The notes: generated by a model from the letters alone, not told the origin. Positions 1-5,648 are shown, counted from the first letter of the stretch. The stretch is DNA of 5,682 bases from Desulfosporosinus sp. UBA4726 (GCA_002404215.1 DHJG01000190.1:1788-7469), one strand, 5' to 3'. Program-made: numbers and translations.

Positions 1-69
1 TTTCCTATATCCCACAAAATATTAGAAATCTATGCACCATATTATGCTTTGACTCAATAATATATACTG

Positions 70-77
70 AGGGGGAG
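70..77 (+). promoter_or_regulatory. Shine-Dalgarno site of the DUF4474-like gene
   Basis: The purine run AGGGGGAG lies six bases before the ATG at 84 and fixes that start. The rest of the 83-bp leader is AT-rich. It contains TTGACT (49-54) and TATACT (63-68), but these are too close together to be one promoter, so I call none here. Confidence 0.75.
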
Positions 78-83
78 ATTCGC

Positions 84-989
84 ATGTCCGTTCAGATACG
101 AAAGTCTAGAGACGAAGCGATCACCATTAAAAATGGTGACATGTTAAACGTCATACCTGAGGGGACGGGTAATGACGAACTGGATAGAGCTATAGAAATG
201 GCGGGTTATGCATATGATCCTAAACAGGACATCTTTTATTCAACCATGAATCCCTGGCAAAGAGATATTGGCTATTGTCGTTTATATGATGAATTAGCAG
301 CGCCTTTGGGAATGATAATTGATTGCGAACCCATTTACTTTGAATATCTTGATAAGAAATGGATGATTGGCTTTTGGAAAGGTCAATATGATTTAGTCAC
401 AGGTGCCGAAATAGGTATTTATACAAAAGCAGCCGATATTAATGTGCTCACTCTTTTTAGTGGATCTTATTATGAATGTGTAAGCAATACCGACCTCTTA
501 AAAATGTCCTATACGGTAAAAAAGAACGGTAAGACACTCTTTACTAGAAAAGGAACGCACTGGTGGCTTACTGGTTTTAAACTAGGCGAATTTTCAGAAC
601 CTTCAGAGTTAACGATGGATATTACTATTACCTTGCATAATGTGATAATGCGTGATGCTTTTGTGACTGGATTATGGAATGCCGGATATTCATTAAATGA
701 ATTTACGAGAAATGGCACTACCGTAAGTTTCACATTTAGTAACCCTCATACACCAGCACCGATTACGCGAACACCGCAGACAGATCGGATCATACAAAGA
801 AAAAATCAACTATTATGTGAAAAGTATCAAGATATAACAGGAACATCAAATAATATACGTGATAAGCTGAAAGTCATTGAGGAACTAGCACCTGAAATCT
901 ATGCCAAAACTATTAAGCTAGGAAAGTCTAAACAATTATTCGCGATATTATCATCTCTATTAACACAGCTAATACCCCTACCTCAATAA
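84..989 (+). CDS. DUF4474-like protein of unknown function, 301 aa
   Basis: The function is unknown. The central part, about residues 28-225, resembles the DUF4474 family of Firmicutes by recall of its motif layout: AGYAYDPKQDIFYS (40-53), a run around residues 55-112 rich in W, Y and G that includes PLGMIIDCEPIYFEY and FWKGQYDLVTGAEIGIY, and later HWWLTGF (159-165). There is no signal peptide and no clear membrane segment, so a cytoplasmic protein is likely. The C-terminal 75 residues are more polar, then end in a hydrophobic stretch (LFAILSSLLTQLIPL). Visible cysteines are C65, C81, C132 and C245, with no metal-binding pattern. The ATG start is supported by the site AGGGGGAG at 70-77, six bases upstream. 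The gene stands alone on its strand and its last 12 bases overlap the 3' end of the convergent rlmN. That it is a real gene is fairly sure; the family name is from memory. Confidence 0.8.
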   Translation: MSVQIRKSRDEAITIKNGDMLNVIPEGTGNDELDRAIEMAGYAYDPKQDIFYSTMNPWQRDIGYCRLYDELAAPLGMIIDCEPIYFEYLDKKWMIGFWKGQYDLVTGAEIGIYTKAADINVLTLFSGSYYECVSNTDLLKMSYTVKKNGKTLFTRKGTHWWLTGFKLGEFSEPSELTMDITITLHNVIMRDAFVTGLWNAGYSLNEFTRNGTTVSFTFSNPHTPAPITRTPQTDRIIQRKNQLLCEKYQDITGTSNNIRDKLKVIEELAPEIYAKTIKLGKSKQLFAILSSLLTQLIPLPQ

Positions 990-2039
990 TTCTATTTGTT
1001 TGCTTCTTAGCTGTCCACAAGCAGCATCAATATCTGTCCCATGTTCCAGCCGAATACTACAATTAATGCCTCGCTTTTTCAATGCATCATAAAATGCCCG
1101 CATCGCTTCATGCTCACTTCTTTGATATTGGCTATTTTCAGCCACAGGATTATATGGAATTAAGTTAACATTCACCATTTGTTGCTTATCGCTAATTAGG
1201 TCTGCAAGTTGCAGAGCATGTTCTCTACTATCATTCAGGTCCTTTAACAGAATATATTCCAAGGTAATCCGACGATTCGTTTTTTTCAAATAGTAATCAA
1301 CGGCCTGCATTAATTTTCCTATTGGAAAGGTACGATTGATTTTCATAATCCGCGTTCGCAGGTCATTCGTTGGCGCATGTAATGAGATTGCTAGATTTAC
1401 CTGCAAATTGGTATCAGCGAATTCATAAATTTTATTGGCAAGGCCGCTGGTCGATACAGTGATATGTCTCGCACCAACGGCTAGTCCTTTATGATCTATA
1501 ATAATTTGTAGCGAGTCTACGACATTTTTAAAATTATCAAATGGCTCGCCTATCCCCATCACCACAACGTGACTCACTCTTTCATCTTGTTTTGATTTAT
1601 CCAGATACTGTTGAACCCTCATGATTTGCTCTACAATTTCCCCACTGGACAAATCACGTTTTTTGGTTAATAAGCCGCTCGCACAAAAACTACAGCCGAT
1701 ATTACAACCTACTTGGGTTGTAACACAAGCTGACAAACCAAATTTATGTCTCATCAAAACCGTTTCAATCAGGTTTCCATCCTTTAACTTGAATAAAAAC
1801 TTAATTGTTCCATCTTCTGATTCTTGTTTAACATGTTCGTTTAAAGATTGCAAGACAAAATGCTCAGCCAATAATTGAATACACTCTTGATTGACACCAA
1901 TCATTTCTGAGAAGTTCCTGACCTGCTTCCTATAAAGCCAATCCCAGACTTGTGATGCCCGAAACTTTTTATGCCCATACCGCATAAGCCATGCTGCCAA
2001 TTGATCAAAGGTTAATCCATAAATGGATCCTTTATTCAT
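978..2039 (-). CDS. rlmN: RlmN, dual-specificity 23S rRNA (A2503-C2)/tRNA (A37-C2) methyltransferase
   Basis: This is a radical-SAM enzyme that methylates C2 of A2503 in 23S rRNA and, in characterised relatives, A37 of some tRNAs. The 353-aa length is normal. The 4Fe-4S cluster motif CxxxCxxC is at C112, C116 and C119 (GCNIGCSFCASG). C105 matches the first catalytic cysteine of E. coli RlmN, and C341 in DIDAACGQLRS matches the cysteine that carries the transferred methyl. The SAM-binding MGIGEP motif is at 161-166, followed by HITVSTSG (192-199) and ISLHAP (218-223). The GEP motif argues for RlmN rather than the resistance enzyme Cfr. The ATG is preceded at six bases by AGAGGA (2046-2051). 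The zinc-ribbon gene lies 44 bp upstream on the same strand, so co-transcription is possible. No terminator is visible at its 3' end, which overlaps the convergent gene. Confidence 0.96.
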   Translation of the reverse strand: MNKGSIYGLTFDQLAAWLMRYGHKKFRASQVWDWLYRKQVRNFSEMIGVNQECIQLLAEHFVLQSLNEHVKQESEDGTIKFLFKLKDGNLIETVLMRHKFGLSACVTTQVGCNIGCSFCASGLLTKKRDLSSGEIVEQIMRVQQYLDKSKQDERVSHVVVMGIGEPFDNFKNVVDSLQIIIDHKGLAVGARHITVSTSGLANKIYEFADTNLQVNLAISLHAPTNDLRTRIMKINRTFPIGKLMQAVDYYLKKTNRRITLEYILLKDLNDSREHALQLADLISDKQQMVNVNLIPYNPVAENSQYQRSEHEAMRAFYDALKKRGINCSIRLEHGTDIDAACGQLRSKQIELLR

Positions 2040-2083
2040 TCGTTATCCTCTTTTCATAACTTAACGTAAATTCACATTTTCCG

Positions 2084-2287
2084 CTATTCCTTTAGTATTG
2101 AACTAACCCAACCCCATTTTCCACATCTAGGACATTTTACATATTTTTTTCCCATTATAGGAAATGCTAAAATGGCTTTCCATATTGGTAGACTGAATTT
2201 CTCTTTACACTTACCGCATTGATACTCAAAATACCTTGTTATCCAATTTTGAATCACAAAGGAAAGGAGCAACAGTAAAATCACCAT
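2084..2287 (-). CDS. Small membrane-anchored zinc-ribbon protein, 67 aa
   Basis: This is a 67-residue hypothetical protein. Residues 1-15 form a hydrophobic segment (MVILLLLLSFVIQNW) that could be a membrane anchor. The rest carries two CxxC knuckles, C24/C27 (YQCGKCKEKF) and C52/C55 (VKCPRCGKW), a four-cysteine zinc-ribbon arrangement. Tryptophans W36, W58 and W60 and the PIMGKKYVKCPRC run resemble small zinc-ribbon proteins common in Clostridia; that comparison is from memory. The anchor suggests a ribbon held at the inner face of the membrane, with no known substrate. The ATG is the only ATG in frame after the upstream stop, but it lacks a good Shine-Dalgarno site, so the exact start is less certain. 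rlmN follows after 44 bp, and a candidate promoter lies at 2383-2411. The paired cysteines make a real gene likely despite its size. Confidence 0.75.
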   Translation of the reverse strand: MVILLLLLSFVIQNWITRYFEYQCGKCKEKFSLPIWKAILAFPIMGKKYVKCPRCGKWGWVSSILKE

Positions 2288-2382
2288 AACATAGGTTATA
2301 ATATGACCATCTTCTTTCTTTTCTTTCTCCTATTGTACTGTTTTTCTACCACAACCTTCTAGCCTCTACAATCTCCTAGATG

Positions 2383-2411
2383 ATAGTAGCACTTATAAAA
2401 AAATTTGTCTA
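2383..2411 (-). promoter_or_regulatory. Candidate sigma-A promoter for the zinc-ribbon gene and perhaps rlmN
   Basis: Read on the minus strand, a -35 box TAGACA (2406-2411, five of six matches to TTGACA) and a -10 box TACTAT (2383-2388, four of six) are separated by exactly 17 bp of AT-rich DNA. Transcription would start near 2376, giving a leader of about 90 nt before the zinc-ribbon ATG. This is a sequence match only. Confidence 0.5.
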
Positions 2412-2421
2412 TTGTTGATAG

Positions 2422-2457
2422 TGTTTTCAATTTTTATAGTTGGACTTTGTGAAAACA
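2422..2457. repeat. Perfect inverted repeat between divergent promoters, operator candidate
   Basis: TGTTTTCA (2422-2429) and its exact reverse complement TGAAAACA (2450-2457) are separated by 20 bp. The pair lies between the leftward promoter (2383-2411) and the rightward promoter (2462-2489), a position typical of an operator acting on both. The right arm can also form a small local hairpin, CTTTGT-GAAA-ACAAGG. Confidence 0.45.
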
Positions 2458-2461
2458 AGGG

Positions 2462-2489
2462 TTGCTGTACGCTATCATTGTAGTACAAT
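2462..2489 (+). promoter_or_regulatory. Candidate sigma-A promoter of the RHH regulator gene
   Basis: The -35 box TTGCTG (2462-2467) and -10 box TACAAT (2484-2489, five of six matches to TATAAT) are separated by 16 bp. Transcription would start near 2496, giving a leader of about 30 nt that contains the strong ribosome site. The -10 box is one arm of the palindrome at 2477-2489. Confidence 0.6.
2477..2489. promoter_or_regulatory. Palindrome overlapping the -10 box, candidate autoregulatory operator
   Basis: ATTGTA-G-TACAAT is a perfect 6-bp inverted repeat around one base, and its right arm is the -10 box of the regulator promoter. Ribbon-helix-helix proteins usually bind short palindromes and repress their own genes, so this is the natural candidate operator. 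That role is inferred. Confidence 0.45.
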
Positions 2490-2512
2490 AGTGGTATGTA
2501 GATAATACCAAA

Positions 2513-2520
2513 AGGAGAGG
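2513..2520 (+). promoter_or_regulatory. Shine-Dalgarno site deciding a TTG start
   Basis: AGGAGAGG sits five bases before the TTG at 2526 (eight bases from its GGAG core), at proper spacing. No ATG lies near it in the same frame, so it decides in favour of the TTG start. Confidence 0.75.
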
Positions 2521-2525
2521 TCTCA

Positions 2526-2726
2526 TTGAAAGTAAACACGCCAAAAAGGAAGGTCAAAATCAGTCTTAACTTAGATTCTGAGGCTCTACGGAGATTAGAC
2601 AAACTTTGTGAAACCAAAAACCTAAGCCGTCCCCAAGTCATTGAAATGATATTTTCAACCGACGATGAAACAGTCACTTTTATGACTGAGCAGATCAAGA
2701 AACTCGATTCGGCAATTGGGTTCTAG
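2526..2726 (+). CDS. Ribbon-helix-helix (CopG/MetJ-Arc type) DNA-binding protein, 66 aa
   Basis: This small, probably dimeric transcriptional regulator has 66 residues. After a basic N-terminus (KVNTPKRK) comes the strand VKISLNLD (10-17), which in this fold inserts into the DNA major groove as a pair. Helix 1 follows (SEALRRLDKLCETKN, about 18-32), then helix 2, opening with the typical SRPQVIEMIF (34-43). The C-terminal 23 residues are acidic and polar and may be a short extension for oligomerisation or for a partner. The start is TTG, fixed by the ribosome site at 2513-2520. The gene is monocistronic: a promoter lies just upstream and a terminator 45 bp downstream. No toxin gene is adjacent, so an antitoxin role lacks support. 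Self-repression, and control of the divergent leftward unit, is inferred from the palindromes upstream. The fold call rests on the strand-helix-helix pattern. Confidence 0.82.
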   Translation: MKVNTPKRKVKISLNLDSEALRRLDKLCETKNLSRPQVIEMIFSTDDETVTFMTEQIKKLDSAIGF

Positions 2727-2770
2727 ATTTCAATCATTGACCCGGGTAATAGAATACATATCCACATAGA

Positions 2771-2804
2771 AAATCCTGCAAGGATAGCCCAACTTGCAGG
2801 ATTT
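2771..2804. terminator. Bidirectional rho-independent terminator
   Basis: A perfect 12-bp stem, AAATCCTGCAAG (2771-2782) and CTTGCAGGATTT (2793-2804), encloses a 10-base loop. Rightward it is followed by a T-rich run (TTTGTTCTTGGTTTG), and leftward by TTTTCTATG. It lies between two converging units and can end both the RHH gene and the opuC operon. Confidence 0.88.
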
Positions 2805-2834
2805 GTTCTTGGTTTGTTAAATTATGCTTTAAAG

Positions 2835-3755
2835 TTATTTGATAAGGCCCTGAGCCTTTAACCACTCACTAGCAACAGCTTTGGGATCATTTTTGTCCAC
2901 ATCGACTTTAGCATTAAGTTTTTGCATTTCCTCATCTGTCAATTTTCCTGCTAGGAGATTCAATGCATCAGCAATTTCCGGATGTTTTTTCAAGGTATCA
3001 TCGCGAACTATCGGAGCGGCGTAATAAGGTGGGAAAAAGTGCTTGTCGTCAATAAGTGATATTAGATTAAACGCCGCAATTCTTCCGTCCGTAGCAAATG
3101 AATCATTGACATCGGCCTTACCTGTTCTCACCGCATCATACGATAATCCTATATCCATACTCTTTGCGGTTTTGAAGTTAAGTCCATAGGCAGCTTGAAG
3201 CCCTTTATAACCATCCTGTCGTTCCAGAAATTCCGGTTCACAGACTAGGTTCATGTTAGGTGCCTGTTTAACCAAGTCACTGAAGGTTTTAATTCCATAT
3301 TTTTCGGCTTGAGCCTTGGTCATTGCCAAGGTATACGTATTATTAAAACCAAAGGGTTTAAGCCAAGTTATTTTTTTCTGGGTTTCATATTCTTGCTTAA
3401 CTTTCTGGTAGACTGCATCTGGGTCAGTCATTGGCGCTTCTTTGAGGTGCACCGTTAAGGCTGTTCCAGTATACTCAGCGTATATGTCTAGATCACCACG
3501 GTCAAGAGCCTGCGATACAATCAGCGACCCCCCTAAATTAGGTTTAGTCACAACCTTTAACTTGGTTTTGTCTATAATAAGATCTTCCATCATGTAAATA
3601 AGGATGTTTTGCTCAGTAAAATTCTTTCCCCCGATGGTAATCGTATCTTCCTTACTTGCACCACACCCAACGACACTCAACCCCAGAAGCGCAGTTGTTA
3701 ATAGAACACCTACTAATCTACGTTTAAACCCTTTTTTCATCCAATCTTGTTTCAA
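2835..3755 (-). CDS. opuCC: OpuCC-type glycine betaine/carnitine/choline-binding lipoprotein
   Basis: This is the substrate-binding subunit of the OpuC-type ABC importer, 306 aa, tethered outside the membrane. The N-terminus is a lipoprotein signal: basic residues (KKGFKRR, 7-13), a hydrophobic core (14-29) and lipobox VVGC with the lipidated cysteine at C31. The mature part has family motifs: ITIGGKNFTEQNIL (39-52), LDIYAEYTGTAL (89-100), NNTYTLAMT (138-146), TGKADVNDSFATDGRI (211-226) and FFPPYYAAPIVR (240-251). Tyrosines in these motifs are candidates for the aromatic cage that holds the quaternary ammonium group. Which substrate is bound cannot be read from the sequence. The TTG start is chosen because AGGAGG lies 10 bases upstream; the next ATG (residue 6) is 25 bases from it. 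It is last in the operon, 108 bp after the permease gene, and ends 31 bp before the terminator stem. Confidence 0.93.
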   Translation of the reverse strand: MKQDWMKKGFKRRLVGVLLTTALLGLSVVGCGASKEDTITIGGKNFTEQNILIYMMEDLIIDKTKLKVVTKPNLGGSLIVSQALDRGDLDIYAEYTGTALTVHLKEAPMTDPDAVYQKVKQEYETQKKITWLKPFGFNNTYTLAMTKAQAEKYGIKTFSDLVKQAPNMNLVCEPEFLERQDGYKGLQAAYGLNFKTAKSMDIGLSYDAVRTGKADVNDSFATDGRIAAFNLISLIDDKHFFPPYYAAPIVRDDTLKKHPEIADALNLLAGKLTDEEMQKLNAKVDVDKNDPKAVASEWLKAQGLIK

Positions 3756-3762
3756 ACTAAAC

Positions 3763-3772
3763 TCTCCTCCTT
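3763..3772 (-). promoter_or_regulatory. Shine-Dalgarno site deciding the TTG start of opuCC
   Basis: On the minus strand AAGGAGGAGA is a near-perfect ribosome site. Its GGAGG core is 10 bases from the TTG at 3755 but 25 bases from the ATG at 3740, so TTG is the better start. Confidence 0.8.
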
Positions 3773-3818
3773 CTATTTACTGTTTCACTTTTGGTTATTC
3801 ACTTGATCGACTTCCGCG

Positions 3819-3842
3819 ACTCCCACTTCTAAAAGTAGGAGT
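3819..3842 (-). other. Intercistronic stem-loop between opuCB and opuCC
   Basis: In the opuC mRNA, ACUCCUACUU and AAGUGGGAGU pair over 10 bp with a single U-G wobble and a UUAG loop. No U-run follows, so this is not a standard terminator. It could protect or process the mRNA and set the binding protein level apart from the permease, as is common in ABC importer operons, or it may be a remnant of a mobile-element end. Both roles are inferred. Confidence 0.6.
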
Positions 3843-3859
3843 GCTGTTTTAGCGTCAGC
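3843..3859 (-). other. Second small stem-loop adjoining the intercistronic hairpin
   Basis: GCTG (minus strand, 3859-3856) and CAGC (3846-3843) can pair around a 9-base loop directly next to the larger stem-loop, so the two could stack. A four-pair stem is weak on its own. Confidence 0.3.
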
Positions 3860-3863
3860 GAAT

Positions 3864-4502
3864 TCATTTAGGATTTTTCCCTTTGGGAGTCACCCGATCT
3901 TCAATCTTTTTTAACCCAAAATCAAAGACTAAGGCCAAAATGGCTGCGGGTATAGCACCGGCAAGAATTAACTCAGTACTGGCCATGGCAATGCCGCGAT
4001 AAATTAAATCTCCTAAACCACCTGATCCGATCAGCGTTGCAATCGTTGCCACCCCGATAATCAAAACGGTTGCTGTCCTAATTCCCGCCATAATAATTGG
4101 AAGTGCCAGTGGAATCTCCACCATGAACAAAAGCTGTCGCGGTGTCATTCCCATTCCTTTACCGGCTTCAATCGCTGCCTGGTCAACACTAATAATCCCC
4201 GTATAAGTGTTGCGCAGAATCGGTAATAGCCCATAGATGGTCAAGGCGATTACCGCCGGCAAAAAGCCAATCCCAAATAGGGGGATCATGATCCCCAAGA
4301 GGGCCAGGCTAGGTATCGTCTGAAATACCGCAGTCACTCCAATGATGCTTTCCGCCATGTTTCGATGTCGAGTCAGAAAGACTCCTAGCGGAACAGAAAT
4401 CAAGATAGCAAAAAACATGGATAGGAGCGTCATCTCCATATGCTGCCCGGTTCCAACGAGAATATCAGGTAAGCGCTCCTTAAGAACATTCAATAACTCC
4501 AT
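3864..4502 (-). CDS. opuCB: OpuCB-type osmolyte ABC transporter permease
   Basis: This is the membrane-spanning subunit of the OpuC-type importer, 212 aa, a normal length for this family. Hydrophobic segments lie at about 24-44, 52-78, 79-97, 137-160 and 176-196, giving five or six spans. The cytoplasmic EAA loop that docks on the ATPase is visible at 109-135 (AAIEAGKGMGMTPRQLLFMVEIPLALP). LIGSGGLGDLIYRGI (157-171) is another well-kept motif of betaine/carnitine/choline permeases. The ATG overlaps the stop of the ATPase gene by one base (TAATG), and an AGGGGG site (4512-4517) lies inside the end of that gene, so translation is probably coupled. No second permease gene is present downstream, so this protein may act as a homodimer or pair with a product encoded elsewhere. 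Confidence 0.94.
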   Translation of the reverse strand: MELLNVLKERLPDILVGTGQHMEMTLLSMFFAILISVPLGVFLTRHRNMAESIIGVTAVFQTIPSLALLGIMIPLFGIGFLPAVIALTIYGLLPILRNTYTGIISVDQAAIEAGKGMGMTPRQLLFMVEIPLALPIIMAGIRTATVLIIGVATIATLIGSGGLGDLIYRGIAMASTELILAGAIPAAILALVFDFGLKKIEDRVTPKGKNPK

Positions 4503-5638
4503 TATCGTCCGCCCCCTGATAGTTCATTCTTTTCATATCTATGAGCCATCACATCGACCAAACTACCCCGAGTTACAACGCCCAAAAGGTTATTATCAAC
4601 TGTAACGACCGGAAGATATGCCACATCATGCTTACTCATCAACTCGATAGCCTCAGCCAGAGATCTCCCCTGCTCAATGCGTGGCGTATCTTGTAGCATA
4701 ATATCCTTCAAAACCAGGTTCTCCGCTTGGAAATTTCGCTGTATTTCCCAAATTCGAACAGTTCCCAGAAATTTAGGACCGTCCACAACCAGCAAACTGT
4801 CCACTCTATTTGTCTGCATGATTTTAACTGCCGCAGCCAACCCTCGGTTTGGTCCAGAGGTCACAGCTTTCACCATAACTTCTTCCAGCTCAGGATAAAT
4901 GCCCGCCTGATTCAGACGTTTCTCTCCAATGAACGATTGCACAAATTCATTGGCAGGATGTCTTAATATATGTTCTGAATCTGCTATCTGAACGACCTTG
5001 CCGGTCTGCATGATACAGATTTTATCAGCAATTTTCAGTGCTTCATCCATATCATGAGTGACAAACACGATTGTTTTTCTAATTTCTCTTTGTAGCCTGT
5101 TCAGTTCATCTTGTAATTGTTCCCGACTAATTGGATCTAAAGCACTAAAAGGCTCATCCATCAGGATGATTGGTGGCTCAGCAGCCATTGCTCGGATAAC
5201 GCCAACACGCTGTTGTTGCCCACCACTAAGTTCAGATGGGTATCGATCCCGATAAACACTCGGATCCAGACCGACTAATTCAAGTAACTCATCAACTCGC
5301 TTGAGGTACTTTCCTTTCTCCCACTTTTTAAGTTTGGGGACCAGGGCCACATTTTCTCCAATGGTCATATGTGGTAAAAGACCAATATGTTGAATGACAT
5401 AACCCATATTACGGCGTAATTCAACCGGATCCTTGGTATGGATGTTTTGACCATTAACCCAAATTTCACCTTTAGTTGGCTCAATCAAACGGTTGATCAT
5501 TTTCATGGTCGTCGTTTTACCACAACCACTGGGACCGATGAGAACAAACAGCTCTCCTTCCTCGATCTTAAAGCTTAGGTCATCTAAGGCCCGGAATCCA
5601 TCCGCGTAGACCTTGGAAATATGTTTAAATTCGATCAA
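4502..5638 (-). CDS. opuCA: OpuCA-type osmolyte ABC transporter ATPase with tandem CBS domains
   Basis: This is the ATP-hydrolysing subunit of the OpuC-type importer, 378 aa, acting on the inner face of the membrane. The nucleotide-binding domain covers about 1-240: Walker A GPSGCGKTT (35-43), Q-loop Q83, signature LSGGQQQR (137-144), Walker B IILMDEP (157-163), D-loop SALD (165-168) and switch histidine H195. Two CBS domains follow at about 251-309 and 314-370. In characterised relatives these domains sense ionic strength or bind cyclic di-AMP, which shuts down uptake, so similar control is plausible here. All catalytic residues are present. The start is TTG, with AAGGAA 10 bases upstream; an in-frame stop lies 24 bases before it and no ATG lies between. 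It is the first visible gene of the operon. Its promoter is probably beyond the right edge; TATA-like words occur at 5664-5677 without a visible -35 box. Confidence 0.96.
   Translation of the reverse strand: MIEFKHISKVYADGFRALDDLSFKIEEGELFVLIGPSGCGKTTTMKMINRLIEPTKGEIWVNGQNIHTKDPVELRRNMGYVIQHIGLLPHMTIGENVALVPKLKKWEKGKYLKRVDELLELVGLDPSVYRDRYPSELSGGQQQRVGVIRAMAAEPPIILMDEPFSALDPISREQLQDELNRLQREIRKTIVFVTHDMDEALKIADKICIMQTGKVVQIADSEHILRHPANEFVQSFIGEKRLNQAGIYPELEEVMVKAVTSGPNRGLAAAVKIMQTNRVDSLLVVDGPKFLGTVRIWEIQRNFQAENLVLKDIMLQDTPRIEQGRSLAEAIELMSKHDVAYLPVVTVDNNLLGVVTRGSLVDVMAHRYEKNELSGGGR
4512..4517 (-). promoter_or_regulatory. Shine-Dalgarno site of opuCB inside opuCA
   Basis: AGGGGG on the minus strand, nine bases before the opuCB ATG, lies within the last codons of opuCA. 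It fits coupled translation at the TAATG overlap. Confidence 0.65.
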
Positions 5639-5648
5639 GCATTCTCTC

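Noticed and set aside
49..68. Promoter from TTGACT and TATACT before the DUF4474-like gene
   Set aside because: The boxes are only eight bases apart, so they cannot be one promoter, and neither has a partner at 16-18 bp.
1621..1878. 85-codon plus-strand open frame rich in cysteine inside rlmN
   Set aside because: It is antisense to the radical-SAM motif region, and its cysteines do not form a metal-binding pattern.
978..2039. Cfr-type antibiotic resistance methyltransferase
   Set aside because: The MGIGEP motif, the length and the overall sequence fit RlmN; Cfr, as recalled, has GEA at this position.
2297..2302. Plus-strand TATAAT as a -10 box
   Set aside because: No -35 box lies 16-18 bp upstream, and the promoter at 2462-2489 fits the downstream gene better.
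2393..2698. 101-codon minus-strand open frame across the divergent region and antisense to the RHH gene
   Set aside because: It runs through two promoters and is antisense to a better supported gene. Its translation is low-complexity and shows no recognisable domain.
3604..3852. 82-codon plus-strand open frame over the start of opuCC and the hairpin gap
   Set aside because: It is a shadow of the signal-peptide region on the other strand, with no supported ribosome site or domain.
4342..5255. Several plus-strand open frames of 65-87 codons antisense to opuCA and opuCB
   Set aside because: All are mirror images of well-supported transporter genes with no domain of their own.
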